64,000 nt of DNA from VAYN01 sp963702075 (lineage in GTDB: Bacteria > Actinomycetota > Thermoleophilia > Solirubrobacterales > 70-9). The notes under the pieces are model-generated. The model saw only the letters and a list, made by a program, of their open reading frames with translations. It did not search any database and had not been told where the DNA came from. Where the stretch lies: contig OY969703.1 of NCBI GenBank assembly GCA_963702075.1, positions 1-64,000 on the forward strand, written 5' to 3'. Both the position numbers and the translations under genes were made by a program. Shown one piece after another: positions 43,539 through 51,041 of the stretch (positions within the stretch are counted from its first letter, which is position 1; every line of letters starts with the position of its first letter).

Positions 43539-44689
43539 TTCACGTACACGGCGAAGAAGTCGCGTTCGTCGGGTTCGAGGTAGCGGGTGTCGGGCCGGAA
43601 CATTTCCGGCAACAGGTTCGAGGGGTCCTTGGCGCCGGGAAAGCGGTAGCTGATGAAGCTGGTCCAGTCTTCGTTGATGTCGAGCTCCAGTGCCCGCACC
43701 GCCCCGGCCCGCTGCAGCACCTTCGCCAGCGATTCGACCGTCTGGTAGTTGGCAGCGGCGTAGATCAGGTTGCCGCGCTTGTCGATCCCGAGGCCCGAGC
43801 GCCAGACCCGGATCGCGTTGTTGACGGTGGCGCCCCATTCGGGCCCGTCGCTGAGGTTCGGGTTGAGCTTGCCTTCTTCGATGATCGGCGGCAGGTTCTG
43901 CTTCGCGAACACGACCTTCGGGTTGACGCGTTCCCCGTTCTCCCAGGGGCGAACGTCGACCCGGCCGTCGCGGTACTCGATCAGGGTCGCGATCCCGTTC
44001 ACCATCGGCGCGATCACCTTGCCCCGGTAGATCAGGCCGGCGTTCGAGGTTTCCAGCGGGAAACCGCCGTTGAAGGTGGCGGCGAGGCGCTCGCGCTTGG
44101 ACGGCGGCACCTCCGCCGGGCCGCGGTTTTCGATTTCCGGCGGCTCGGCCAGCCCCGGCACGTAGGCGAGGTGGGTTCGGCCGGTGTCGATCCAGGCGAC
44201 GCCGGCGATGAACTGGGGGTATTCGGGGTCGCTGCGGAAGGTGGTCAGGAGGACCGGCGGGCGGCGCCCGGCAACCGCGGAGGCCGGCTTCCACGCCCCC
44301 TCGCCGGGCAGCGCCGGGTGGATCAGCGGTTCGACCCGAGGCGGCCGGTAGACGTGAGCGCGGGGTTCGGGGGGCCGCGCCAAGGCAGTGACGCCGACCT
44401 GCGGCAGCGACTTCAAGGGCGGCCCGCCCTTCGAGGGCGCGTTCAGTTCGTAGTACCAATTCTCGACCTGGGAGACGAGCGGGTTGCCGCCGTGCGCGCG
44501 CACCCACTCGACCGTGGCGATGCTCCAGCTGACGTTGCGGGGTTGGGTCAGCATCCTCGCCCAAGAGACGGCGACGGGGATCAGGCAGATGAACGCCGCA
44601 ATCAGGATCACTCGACGGATTCTCCGCCACCACGGAAGCGCCGGGACTTCGCGACGAGGGCTGCGCTCGTCCACACCGGAAGCGTGCAT
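43535..44689 (-). CDS. NAGPA-like phosphodiester glycosidase family protein
   Basis: The 384-residue membrane-anchored protein has one N-terminal helix (VILIAAFICLIPVAVSWA), so the domain is exported. The region from residue about 150 shows family features: AATFNGGFPLETSNAGLIYRGK, VNGIATLIEYRDGRVDV, the central WGATVNNAIRVWRSGLGID, and LELDINEDWTSFISYRF. In characterised relatives this fold cleaves phosphodiester-linked sugars, so envelope glycopolymer turnover is plausible. It is first in a two-gene unit with the 75-residue membrane protein. Confidence 0.75.
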   Translation of the reverse strand: MHASGVDERSPRREVPALPWWRRIRRVILIAAFICLIPVAVSWARMLTQPRNVSWSIATVEWVRAHGGNPLVSQVENWYYELNAPSKGGPPLKSLPQVGVTALARPPEPRAHVYRPPRVEPLIHPALPGEGAWKPASAVAGRRPPVLLTTFRSDPEYPQFIAGVAWIDTGRTHLAYVPGLAEPPEIENRGPAEVPPSKRERLAATFNGGFPLETSNAGLIYRGKVIAPMVNGIATLIEYRDGRVDVRPWENGERVNPKVVFAKQNLPPIIEEGKLNPNLSDGPEWGATVNNAIRVWRSGLGIDKRGNLIYAAANYQTVESLAKVLQRAGAVRALELDINEDWTSFISYRFPGAKDPSNLLPEMFRPDTRYLEPDERDFFAVYVK

Positions 44690-44760
44690 CCCGCCACTAA
44701 ACCGAAGATGAGAAACCGGTCCGTAGAACCTCGCGCGATCAAGCGGATAGGTTTTGGCGC

Positions 44761-45357
44761 GTGCGTATCCTCGCCTTCAGCGACCTCCACCGCGACCTCG
44801 AGCAGGGCTCGCGGCTGGTCGAGATGTCGGCCGAGGCCGACGTCGTTATTGGCGCCGGCGATTTCGCCTCGGTGCACGAAGGGCTGGAGGAGACGATCGG
44901 CGCGCTGTCGGGAATCGAGACCCCGACCGTGCTGGTCCCCGGCAACAACGAGACCGTCGATGCCCTGCGCGAGGCCGCCGCCGGCTGGAGCGCCGCCACC
45001 GTCCTCCACGGCGAGGGGACGACGATCGCAGGCACCGAGTTCTTCGGCCTCGGCGCCGGCATCCCGGTGACGCCCTGGGACTGGAGCTTCGACCTCGACG
45101 ACGAAGCGGCGACGCAGATGCTCGCTTCCTGCCCCGAGGAAGCGGTCCTCGTCCTCCACTCGCCACCGAAGGACCACTGCGACAGCGCCGGCGGTGGCGG
45201 CAACTTCGGCAGCCCCGCCCTCCTCCGCGCGATCGAAGACAAGCGCCCCCGCCTCGCGGTCTGCGGACACATCCACGAGTCCTGGGGCTGCGAGAGCCAG
45301 ATCGGCCCCACCCCCCTCCGCAACCTCGGCCCCAAAGGCACCTGGCTCGAGATCTAG
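44761..45357 (+). CDS. Calcineurin-like metallophosphoesterase
   Basis: 198 residues with all five motifs: DLH (ILAFSDLHRDLEQG), GAGDF, GNNE, HSPP and GHIHES. The dimetal phosphoesterase is of the small YfcE-like kind; the substrate is unknown. The start is GTG at 44761. Divergent from the glycosidase gene (71 nt) and convergent with the DUF2442 gene 3 nt after its stop. Confidence 0.9.
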   Translation: MRILAFSDLHRDLEQGSRLVEMSAEADVVIGAGDFASVHEGLEETIGALSGIETPTVLVPGNNETVDALREAAAGWSAATVLHGEGTTIAGTEFFGLGAGIPVTPWDWSFDLDDEAATQMLASCPEEAVLVLHSPPKDHCDSAGGGGNFGSPALLRAIEDKRPRLAVCGHIHESWGCESQIGPTPLRNLGPKGTWLEI

Positions 45358-45360
45358 GTC

Positions 45361-45657
45361 TTAGGAGTCAGCCGCGGTCGAGCCGTGCTGCTCCACCACC
45401 ATCCGGTGGAGCGTCTCCGGAGCGAAGTCGGCACCGTTCGGCCAGACAATCGTCCCCAGTTGCTCGTCGAGCTTGACCTTGCTGAAGTAAGCCGGGTCAT
45501 TCAACGGCGCGAAGACCCCCCTCCACTCTTCGGTGGAGAAATCCAGCTCTCCAATCGCACCATCGTCGAAATGAAGGCGCAAACGGTAGGCCCCGAGCTG
45601 CTGCAGGTCCGTCACATGGACAAGCTCCATGGAGTCGATGCTAGGGGAGAGGCTCAA
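45361..45657 (-). CDS. DUF2442 family protein
   Basis: 98 residues, or 89 if the ATG at 45630 (MELVHVTDLQQ) is used. It has the family pattern YRLRLHFDDGAIGELDF ... GVFAPLNDPAYFSKVKLDEQLGTIVWPNGADFAPETLH. DUF2442 and DUF4160 genes are often adjacent and have been proposed to act as a toxin-antitoxin-like pair. Here they overlap by 17 nt. Biochemical function unknown. Confidence 0.85.
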   Translation of the reverse strand: MSLSPSIDSMELVHVTDLQQLGAYRLRLHFDDGAIGELDFSTEEWRGVFAPLNDPAYFSKVKLDEQLGTIVWPNGADFAPETLHRMVVEQHGSTAADS

Positions 45658-45901
45658 TGTCTTCCAGCGCCTCCTCGCGCATCGCCCGATCCCAGTTCTC
45701 CTGCAACTCCGCTCGGTGCAGCATTGCCCACCCGATCACTAGCCGCATCGCTCTCACGGGCAGGTGCCCGCCGAGTACTTCTAGGGAAGGAATAGCGATC
45801 GAAGCTTCGTGCTCTCCATGCCGCGCATGAAAGTGCGGCACGCCGTGCTCTCGGAAGTACATGGCGATCGTGATCCCGTAGAAGCTGCTGATTCGCGGCA
45901 C
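45641..45901 (-). CDS. DUF4160 family protein
   Basis: 86 residues from the GTG at 45901 (VPRISSFYGITIAMYF). The canonical DUF4160 start and the EHGVPHFHARHGEHEASIAI motif are clear, followed by GHLPVRAMRLVIGWAMLHRAELQENW. It overlaps the DUF2442 gene and is divergent from the cupin gene across 75 nt. Confidence 0.87.
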   Translation of the reverse strand: MPRISSFYGITIAMYFREHGVPHFHARHGEHEASIAIPSLEVLGGHLPVRAMRLVIGWAMLHRAELQENWDRAMREEALEDIEPLP

Positions 45902-45976
45902 CCCCCGAACGTACGGAGCCAGGACGCGCGTATGGCGCGCACATCGTGCCAATTCCGTCGCGGCATACTTGCGGTT

Positions 45977-46417
45977 GTGTCATACCGCGTCCTCAAAGCC
46001 GCTGACGCCTTCTGGCGGCGGTCGAACCAGATGCAGACGCCGAACACCGACCTCGGGGGACAGTTGGAGGCTTCGGCGCTGGGGGCGCGAATGTGGCGGG
46101 TGGAGCCGGGGAAAGCTTCGACCTACCACCGGCACTTCACGCAGGAGGAGCTCTACGTGCTGCTGGAGGGCGAGGGGCGGGTGCGGGTCGACGGGGAGGT
46201 GCTGACGCTGCAGCCGCTCGACACGCTGCTGGTCGAGGCGGACACTTCGCGGCAGCTCTTCAACGACACCGGTGCCGATCAGCTCTGGCTCGTGGTCGGC
46301 GCTCCGCGGGAAGAGATCACCAGCACGCTGGAGATGACCGAGGAGCAGCTGAGGCATATGTACCCGGAAGGGCCGAAAGCCCTGCCGCCGGAGCTAAGCG
46401 GCGGCTCGGCCGACTAG
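45977..46417 (+). CDS. Cupin-domain protein
   Basis: 146 residues from the GTG at 45977 (SYRVLKAADAFWRRSN). A single cupin barrel has motif 1, ASTYHRHFTQEELYVLLEGEG (metal-ligand His and Glu), and motif 2, LQPLDTLLVEADTSRQLFND, then a wLVVGAP strand. Cytoplasmic; substrate unknown. It is convergent with, and overlaps by 4 nt, the E2 acyltransferase gene. Confidence 0.85.
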   Translation: MSYRVLKAADAFWRRSNQMQTPNTDLGGQLEASALGARMWRVEPGKASTYHRHFTQEELYVLLEGEGRVRVDGEVLTLQPLDTLLVEADTSRQLFNDTGADQLWLVVGAPREEITSTLEMTEEQLRHMYPEGPKALPPELSGGSAD

Positions 46418-47679
46418 AGCGCCAGCGAGATCGGCTCTTCGAGCAGGGCTTTGACCCGCGCGAGGAACTCGGCGCCCTCGGCGCCGTAGAGGATGCGGTG
46501 GTCGCAGGCGATCGTCGCCTTCATCAGCTGGGCGGGGACGACCTGGCCATTGCGGACGGCCGGGGCTTCGCGGATCGCCCCGATCGAGACGATCGCCGCC
46601 TGGCCCATGTTGATCACCGCGTCGAAGACCTCGATCCCGTACATGCCGAGGTTGGAGACGGTGAAGGTGCCGCCCGAGAGCTCCGGCGGGATGACCGAGC
46701 CGTCGCGGACTTTGGCGGCGACGGTGCGGGCGTCCTCCGCGATCTGCCGCAGGCCCTTCCTGTCGGCATCGAAGATCGTCGGCACCACCAGCGCCTCCTC
46801 CGCCGCCACCGCCACCCCGACGTTGATCCGCGAGTACATCTCGAAGCGCCCGTCGCGGTAGGCGCCGTTGGCTTTCGGGAACTCGCGCAGGGCAATAGCG
46901 CACGCCTTCACCACCATGTCGTTGAAAGAAGGAACGACCTCCCCCTCTTTCGCCGCGCCTTTCAACGCCGCCCGGGCCTCGACCGCCTTCCCCATATCGA
47001 TCTCGATCGTCAAATAGAAGTGCGGCGCAGTCGCCTTGCTCTCCGCCATCCGCCGGGCAATGGTCTGTTGAAGCTTGTTCAGCTCCCGAACTCGCGTTTC
47101 ACCCTTGGCGGTCTCGACCGAGGGACCGGCCGCGGAGGCAACGGGAGTCGCCCCCTCAGGCTGGGTAGAGGGGGCGCCTCCCGTTGAAGCTGCCACTCCT
47201 TCCACGTCCGACTTCACGATCCGCCCGCCAGGCCCCGACCCATGGAGAGCAGCCAGCTCAAGTCCCTTCTCCCGGGCCAACCGCCGTGCCAGCGGCGACG
47301 CTTTGACCCTCCCGCCGTCAGCCTCCTCCGACTCTCCCGCGGGTGGCGACGATGCCGAGGACTCTCCCGATAGGGAGAGCCCGGGATCGGAGACAGGACC
47401 CGCGGGCCGAGCGCCCTCGTCCCGAGCCGAGGTACCACCAGCCCCGTTCTCCCCAATCCGCGCAATCGGGGTCCCGATAGGAAGCGTCTCCCCCTCCTGA
47501 GCCAAGATCTCCTGGAGCGTCCCCGCCACGTCTGCTTCGTAAGCCATGTTCGCCTTGTCGGTCTCGATTTCGACCAACTCGTCGCCGACCGCGACCTCGT
47601 CGCCGACCTGCTTCAGCCAGGTCAAGATCGTCCCCTCCTCCATCGAGTCGGAGAGGCGGGGCATCACCACCTCACTCAC
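46414..47679 (-). CDS. 2-oxo acid dehydrogenase E2 (dihydrolipoamide acyltransferase), linker carries a 71-nt repeat
   Basis: 421 residues. A lipoyl domain (residues 1-77) has lipoyl-Lys42 in EIETDKANM. A linker follows, then the E3/E1-binding domain (about 126-160, VKASPLARRLAREKGLEL ... GPGGRIVKSDVEG) and the catalytic domain (about 195-421, KLQQTIARRMAESKATAPHFYLT ... IACDHRILYGAEGAEF). The active-site His is kept, but the usual DHRxxDG is DHRILYG. Residues 92-115 of the linker are encoded by copy 4 of the structured repeat. No E1 or E3 genes are nearby, so the complex (pyruvate or branched-chain) cannot be named. Confidence 0.92.
   Translation of the reverse strand: MSEVVMPRLSDSMEEGTILTWLKQVGDEVAVGDELVEIETDKANMAYEADVAGTLQEILAQEGETLPIGTPIARIGENGAGGTSARDEGARPAGPVSDPGLSLSGESSASSPPAGESEEADGGRVKASPLARRLAREKGLELAALHGSGPGGRIVKSDVEGVAASTGGAPSTQPEGATPVASAAGPSVETAKGETRVRELNKLQQTIARRMAESKATAPHFYLTIEIDMGKAVEARAALKGAAKEGEVVPSFNDMVVKACAIALREFPKANGAYRDGRFEMYSRINVGVAVAAEEALVVPTIFDADRKGLRQIAEDARTVAAKVRDGSVIPPELSGGTFTVSNLGMYGIEVFDAVINMGQAAIVSIGAIREAPAVRNGQVVPAQLMKATIACDHRILYGAEGAEFLARVKALLEEPISLAL
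47336..47406 (-). repeat. 71-nt structured element, copy 4, in frame inside the E2 gene
   Basis: Outer stem CCCGCGGGT/ACCCGCGGG, middle CGATGCCG/CGGGATCG (one G-G mismatch), inner CTCTCCC/GGGAGAG with loop GATA. Same length and internal loops as the three intergenic copies, and the same orientation relative to transcription. Translated without a stop as residues 92-115 of the E2 linker. The flank CCGAGCGCC matches copy 2. Confidence 0.9.
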
Positions 47680-47724
47680 CGGGCAGCTCCATGCCTACAG
47701 GTTGCCACTTCGCCCCGCCGTCCC

Positions 47725-48495
47725 TCAGCGCTGGGTCAGGAAGGCGCCGCGCAACAGCGAGACCGCCGCCACCCGCAGCACGTCGGCGCGGAGCGCGCTC
47801 ATCACTTCGGTCTGGCGGGCCTGCAGCCGGCCGACGGTCGCGATCGGCTCGACTTCGGGCCGCGGTTCCCCCGCCGCCGGTTCCGCCGGTGCGCTCGCCC
47901 GCGCCTGGTCGTAGGCGAGGCAGCCCTCGACCCCCTGCGCGATCAGCTGCGCCCGGTAGTCGGCGCCTTCTTCGGTCGGGTGCAGGCCGTCGGACTGCAT
48001 CAGCTCGGGATGGCCGACGGCGATCGCCGCCCAGTCAGGCACCTGCGTGCCCGGCCGCGAGGCGGCGAATTCGGCGACGACCCGGTTCTTGCCGGTGTTG
48101 TCGACACCGTTGACGGTGAAGCCGTGGATCGTCGGCACGACCAGGCAGCGGTCACCGACGGTCCCCGCGACCTTGGCCAGGTTGCCGGCGAGGATCTCCG
48201 GATATTCCGGGTTGTCATTGGTGCCCGCATCGAAGACGATCACGTCGTCTGACGGTTCGTAGCTTTCCTGGAAGAGGTCGAAGATCTGGAAGCTGTTGTA
48301 GCCGCCGACCGCGTTGACGGTGAGTTCGACGCCTGGCAGGTAGCGACCGAGGTGCGGGGAGGTGAGCTCCTCGAGACTGTCGCCGACCACCAGCACATGC
48401 GGGGCCGCCGCGGCCGGCGCCGTCGGGATCGCCAGCGCGAGGAGCGCGAACAGCAGCGCCGGTGCCCCCCTCCCATAGCTGCCGATCAGCCACAC
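47725..48495 (-). CDS. Secreted SGNH/GDSL-like hydrolase
   Basis: 256 residues from the GTG at 48495, giving signal peptide APALLFALLALAIPTAPAAAA. SGNH blocks: VLVVGDSLEELTS (block I Ser), VNAVGGYNSFQ (Gly), FDAGTNDNPE (Asn) and MQSDGLHPTEEG (catalytic Asp-His). Likely an exported esterase or peptidoglycan/O-acetyl hydrolase; substrate unknown. The frame is open far upstream, but that part has no coding character and crosses the divergent lipoprotein gene. Confidence 0.82.
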   Translation of the reverse strand: MWLIGSYGRGAPALLFALLALAIPTAPAAAAPHVLVVGDSLEELTSPHLGRYLPGVELTVNAVGGYNSFQIFDLFQESYEPSDDVIVFDAGTNDNPEYPEILAGNLAKVAGTVGDRCLVVPTIHGFTVNGVDNTGKNRVVAEFAASRPGTQVPDWAAIAVGHPELMQSDGLHPTEEGADYRAQLIAQGVEGCLAYDQARASAPAEPAAGEPRPEVEPIATVGRLQARQTEVMSALRADVLRVAAVSLLRGAFLTQR

Positions 48496-48528
48496 GGAAG
48501 CTGTTTCTACACGACGTAGACTGCCGCC

Positions 48529-49056
48529 GTGCCCGTCGCCGCCCGCTTCCAGACAGCCGGCTGCGTCGCGCTCGTCGCCCTGTTGCTCTCGGGCTGCGGC
48601 GGAGGCGGATCGGACGGCACCGAAAAGACCGCCGCCACTGTCACCAGCGACGCCGTGACCACGACGCCGGAGCAGCCGATCCCGAAGCATGAGAAGCCCG
48701 CCGCCGGGCCCTGTCAGATCCAGCTCGGCAGCTTCGTCTCCTCGATGGACTCGCTGCGACGCCGCCTCGCCGTCGGCGTCACCTACGACCAATACGTGGC
48801 CGAGGTGCGCGGCATCCGCTCCACTTACAAGAAGATCCCGATCGAACGGGTCGAGATCGATTGCCTGTCCGCCGTCGGCACCCCGGCCGAGCAGGCCTTC
48901 AACCGCTACATCCAGGCGGCCAACAACTGGGGCGGATGCGTCTCGGAAGCCGGCTGCAGCTCGGAAACGGTCGAACCGGTCCTGCAGCGGCGTTGGCGGA
49001 TCGCCTCCCACTTCCTCTCCGAAGCCGACGACGGCCTCAACGCAAACGCTCCTTGA
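48529..49056 (+). CDS. Putative lipoprotein of unknown function
   Basis: 175 residues from the GTG at 48529. The lipobox is LVALLLSGCGGG, followed by a Thr/Pro-rich spacer and a helical domain with paired cysteines (GPCQIQLGSF, EIDCLSAVG, WGGCVSEAGCSSE). Divergent from the SGNH hydrolase (33 nt). A strong terminator follows. Confidence 0.72.
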   Translation: MPVAARFQTAGCVALVALLLSGCGGGGSDGTEKTAATVTSDAVTTTPEQPIPKHEKPAAGPCQIQLGSFVSSMDSLRRRLAVGVTYDQYVAEVRGIRSTYKKIPIERVEIDCLSAVGTPAEQAFNRYIQAANNWGGCVSEAGCSSETVEPVLQRRWRIASHFLSEADDGLNANAP

Positions 49057-49094
49057 GAAGCGGGGACCGCCCGAAGGCGACAAAGGCAAAAGCA

Positions 49095-49120
49095 CCGGGG
49101 CCGCCTTGAGGCGGCCCCGG
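49095..49120 (+). terminator. GC-rich hairpin terminator after the lipoprotein gene
   Basis: CCGGGGCCGCC TTGA GGCGGCCCCGG: 11-bp stem, 4-nt loop, 38 nt after the stop. GCACC/GGTGC flanks (49092 and 49124) can extend the stem. Confidence 0.85.
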
Positions 49121-49234
49121 CCTGGTGCATGGAAACGAACGCGGGAACTGCGACCGGGCGGGACAAGACCCGGCTCCCTGCGAATCGCCGGTGCCCGGGG
49201 TGGATTCCGCCGGGCGCCCGAACCAGTGCGGCGC

Positions 49235-49279
49235 CTAGCGGCCCTGCACCTCCAGAGTCCCATCAAGCATGTGATTCAA
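49235..49279 (-). CDS. Possible 14-codon leader peptide with very strong ribosome site
   Basis: TTG start at 49279 encoding LNHMLDGTLEVQGR then TAG. It is preceded, with 10 nt spacing, by AAAGGAGG, a full match to the 16S anti-Shine-Dalgarno. The ATG at 49270 is an alternative start. Too short to judge by coding statistics; called only because of the ribosome site. Confidence 0.3.
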   Translation of the reverse strand: MNHMLDGTLEVQGR

Positions 49280-49364
49280 GTTAGGACCACCTCCTTTCTC
49301 TGGTCAAAGGATTGAAGCAAATCCGGAGGTCGAGCCCAAGTGCCTCTTCTCGTAGGCTGGCCCG

Positions 49365-50129
49365 ATGAGCGAGCTGCCCGAGCACGTCGCCCGCAACCGC
49401 TCTTTCTGGAACGGCTACGCCGAGCAGTGGGTCAAGCCCGGACGCGAAGACTGGGAAGCCGCCGAACCGAGCTGGGGCAACTGGCGGGTGCCGGAGTCCG
49501 AAGTCGGCCTGCTCCCGGCCGAACTGGAGGGCAAAGACACGATCGAGCTCGGCTGCGGCACCGGCTACGTCTCCGCCTGGCTCGCCCGCCGCGGCGCCAG
49601 GCCGGTCGGGATCGACAACAGCGAAGCGCAACTGGAGACGGCACGCCGCTTCCAACAAGAGTTCGGGATCGAGTTCCCGCTGCTACACGGCAACGCCGAG
49701 GAGGTGCCCCTCCCCGATGCCAGCTTCGACGTGGCGATCTCCGAGTACGGGGCGAGCATCTGGGCCGATCCATACCTCTGGATTCCGGAGGCGAGCCGGC
49801 TGCTTCGTCCCGGCGGCGAGCTCGTCTTCCTCGTCAACTCCGTCTTCGCGATGCTCTGTTATCCAGACGACGAGAACGAGCCGCCCGGGGAAAAGCTGCT
49901 GCGGCCCTACTTCGGGATGCACCGCTTCGAATGGCCGCAGGACGAGTCGGTAGAATTCCACCTCCCCCACGGAAAGCTGATCGCGCTGCTGCGCGAGAGC
50001 GGTTTCGAGATCGAGGAGCTGATCGAGATCCAGCCGCCCGAGGGCTCGACCACCCGCTTCCCGGGTTCGGACCTGGAGTGGTCGCGGCGCTGGCCCCTTG
50101 AGGAGGCCTGGCGGGCGCGCAAGCGCTAG
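49365..50129 (+). CDS. Class I SAM-dependent methyltransferase
   Basis: 254 residues. SAM-binding motif I is TIELGCGTGYVSAWLARRGARPVGIDNSEAQLETAR, the post-I acidic loop is intact, then PLPDASFDVAISEYGASIW and LLRPGGELVFLVNS. It resembles UbiE/MenG-like small-molecule methyltransferases; substrate unknown. No ribosome site is obvious; it probably forms its own transcript. Confidence 0.87.
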   Translation: MSELPEHVARNRSFWNGYAEQWVKPGREDWEAAEPSWGNWRVPESEVGLLPAELEGKDTIELGCGTGYVSAWLARRGARPVGIDNSEAQLETARRFQQEFGIEFPLLHGNAEEVPLPDASFDVAISEYGASIWADPYLWIPEASRLLRPGGELVFLVNSVFAMLCYPDDENEPPGEKLLRPYFGMHRFEWPQDESVEFHLPHGKLIALLRESGFEIEELIEIQPPEGSTTRFPGSDLEWSRRWPLEEAWRARKR

Positions 50130-50191
50130 CCCCGCGCTCCCGCCTCCGGATCGGCTTGGTTTACCAATCGCCTGACGGGTATTGAAAGGCC

Positions 50192-50467
50192 ATGTCAATC
50201 GGACTGATCATCGTCATCGTCGTCATCGCAATCGCCGTCCTCGCGCTCTTCGCGGTGTCGGCCCAGAAAGCCAAGAAGCGCCGCGAACTCGAGCGCATGC
50301 GGCTGAGCGAACAGGCCGGCGGCCACCGCAACGAGGCCGAGGTCCACGCCTCGAAGGCCCAGGAGCACGAGGAGACGGCCCGCGAAGCAGCGGAGCGCGC
50401 CGAGCGCGAGCGCGAGCTCGCCGAACACCACGGCGACAAAGCCGAAAACATCGAGCGCAAGCTCTAG
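50192..50467 (+). CDS. Small membrane-anchored coiled-coil protein
   Basis: 91 residues. One N-terminal transmembrane helix (IGLIIVIVVIAIAVLALFAVS) is followed by a charged Glu/Ala/Arg-rich coiled coil (EHEETAREAAERAERERELAEHHGDKAENIE). GAAAGG precedes the start. It is followed after 29 nt by another one-helix small protein gene. Unknown function. Confidence 0.72.
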   Translation: MSIGLIIVIVVIAIAVLALFAVSAQKAKKRRELERMRLSEQAGGHRNEAEVHASKAQEHEETAREAAERAERERELAEHHGDKAENIERKL

Positions 50468-50496
50468 GCGCCGAGCGCGCGAGGGAGGGGCACCCA

Positions 50497-50739
50497 ATGC
50501 TGATCGGAGTCGTAATCGGAATCTGCATCCTGCTGGCGATCCTGGGATTCCTCGTCCCCAGCCTCTCCAACCACGCCCGCCGCGGCAGCGACAAGGGCTT
50601 CTCGATGGGCCAGCGCGCCGGCAGCAAGGCTCCGGGCCCGGTCGGCCGCCTGCTGAGCAAAACGTTCGGCAAATCCCAGCGTGCCGCCGACAAGAGCCAC
50701 TCCGCGGGCAAGAGCGCCCGCGAGAAGATGCCGCTCTAG
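50497..50739 (+). CDS. Small one-helix membrane protein, 80 residues
   Basis: The ATG at 50497 is preceded by GAGGGAGGGG. N-terminal helix MLIGVVIGICILLAILGFLVP, then a basic Gly/Ser/Lys-rich tail (GFSMGQRAGSKAPGPVGRLLS). Probably cotranscribed with the preceding coiled-coil protein. No known family recognised. Confidence 0.65.
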   Translation: MLIGVVIGICILLAILGFLVPSLSNHARRGSDKGFSMGQRAGSKAPGPVGRLLSKTFGKSQRAADKSHSAGKSAREKMPL

Positions 50740-50747
50740 CCGACGCC

Positions 50748-50867
50748 TCAGGTCTTGAGAATCCAGTAGGCCATCAGGACTACGGCGACGAGGACCGCGG
50801 CCATCGTGGTGACCGCGTCGTGGTCGACGCGACTTAGCTTGGCGAACAGATCGGCGGCGGCGATCAC
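50748..50867 (-). CDS. Small membrane peptide, 39 residues
   Basis: The GTG at 50867 encodes VIAAADLFAKLSRVDHDAV, then helix TTMAAVLVAVVLMAYWILKT and TGA. One transmembrane segment; fits the gap after the convergent 80-residue protein gene. No ribosome site is obvious, hence moderate confidence. Confidence 0.4.
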   Translation of the reverse strand: MIAAADLFAKLSRVDHDAVTTMAAVLVAVVLMAYWILKT

Positions 50868-51041
50868 GAAGCGACGTTAGCCGCGGCTGGAATGCAGCGC
50901 GCTGTTAGCCGACGTTCGTACGAGCAGTATCGCTGGCCGGGGCGCGCATCAACCAAAAGGCCTTTCGCACCCCTCGATGCGCCCACACCTGCGAGGGTCC
51001 ACAGGTCTCGTCCTCGATCCCAAATCGTCCAGGAGGACCAA

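Larger units (their letters stand above)
49057..49364. other. Intergenic region with terminator and a strong Shine-Dalgarno
   Basis: A 308-bp spacer. It contains the lipoprotein terminator (49095-49120) and, on the minus strand, AAAGGAGGTGG at 49297-49287 ahead of a 14-codon ORF (49235-49279). No promoter could be assigned for the methyltransferase. Confidence 0.5.

Noticed and set aside
47725..49266. Long N-terminal extension of the SGNH hydrolase frame
   Set aside because: It crosses the divergent lipoprotein gene and its terminator; the GTG at 48495 gives a proper signal peptide.
49281..49300. GGACCACCTCCTTTCT looks like the 3' end of 16S rRNA
   Set aside because: No upstream 16S sequence is present; the similarity is that of any strong Shine-Dalgarno read on the opposite strand.
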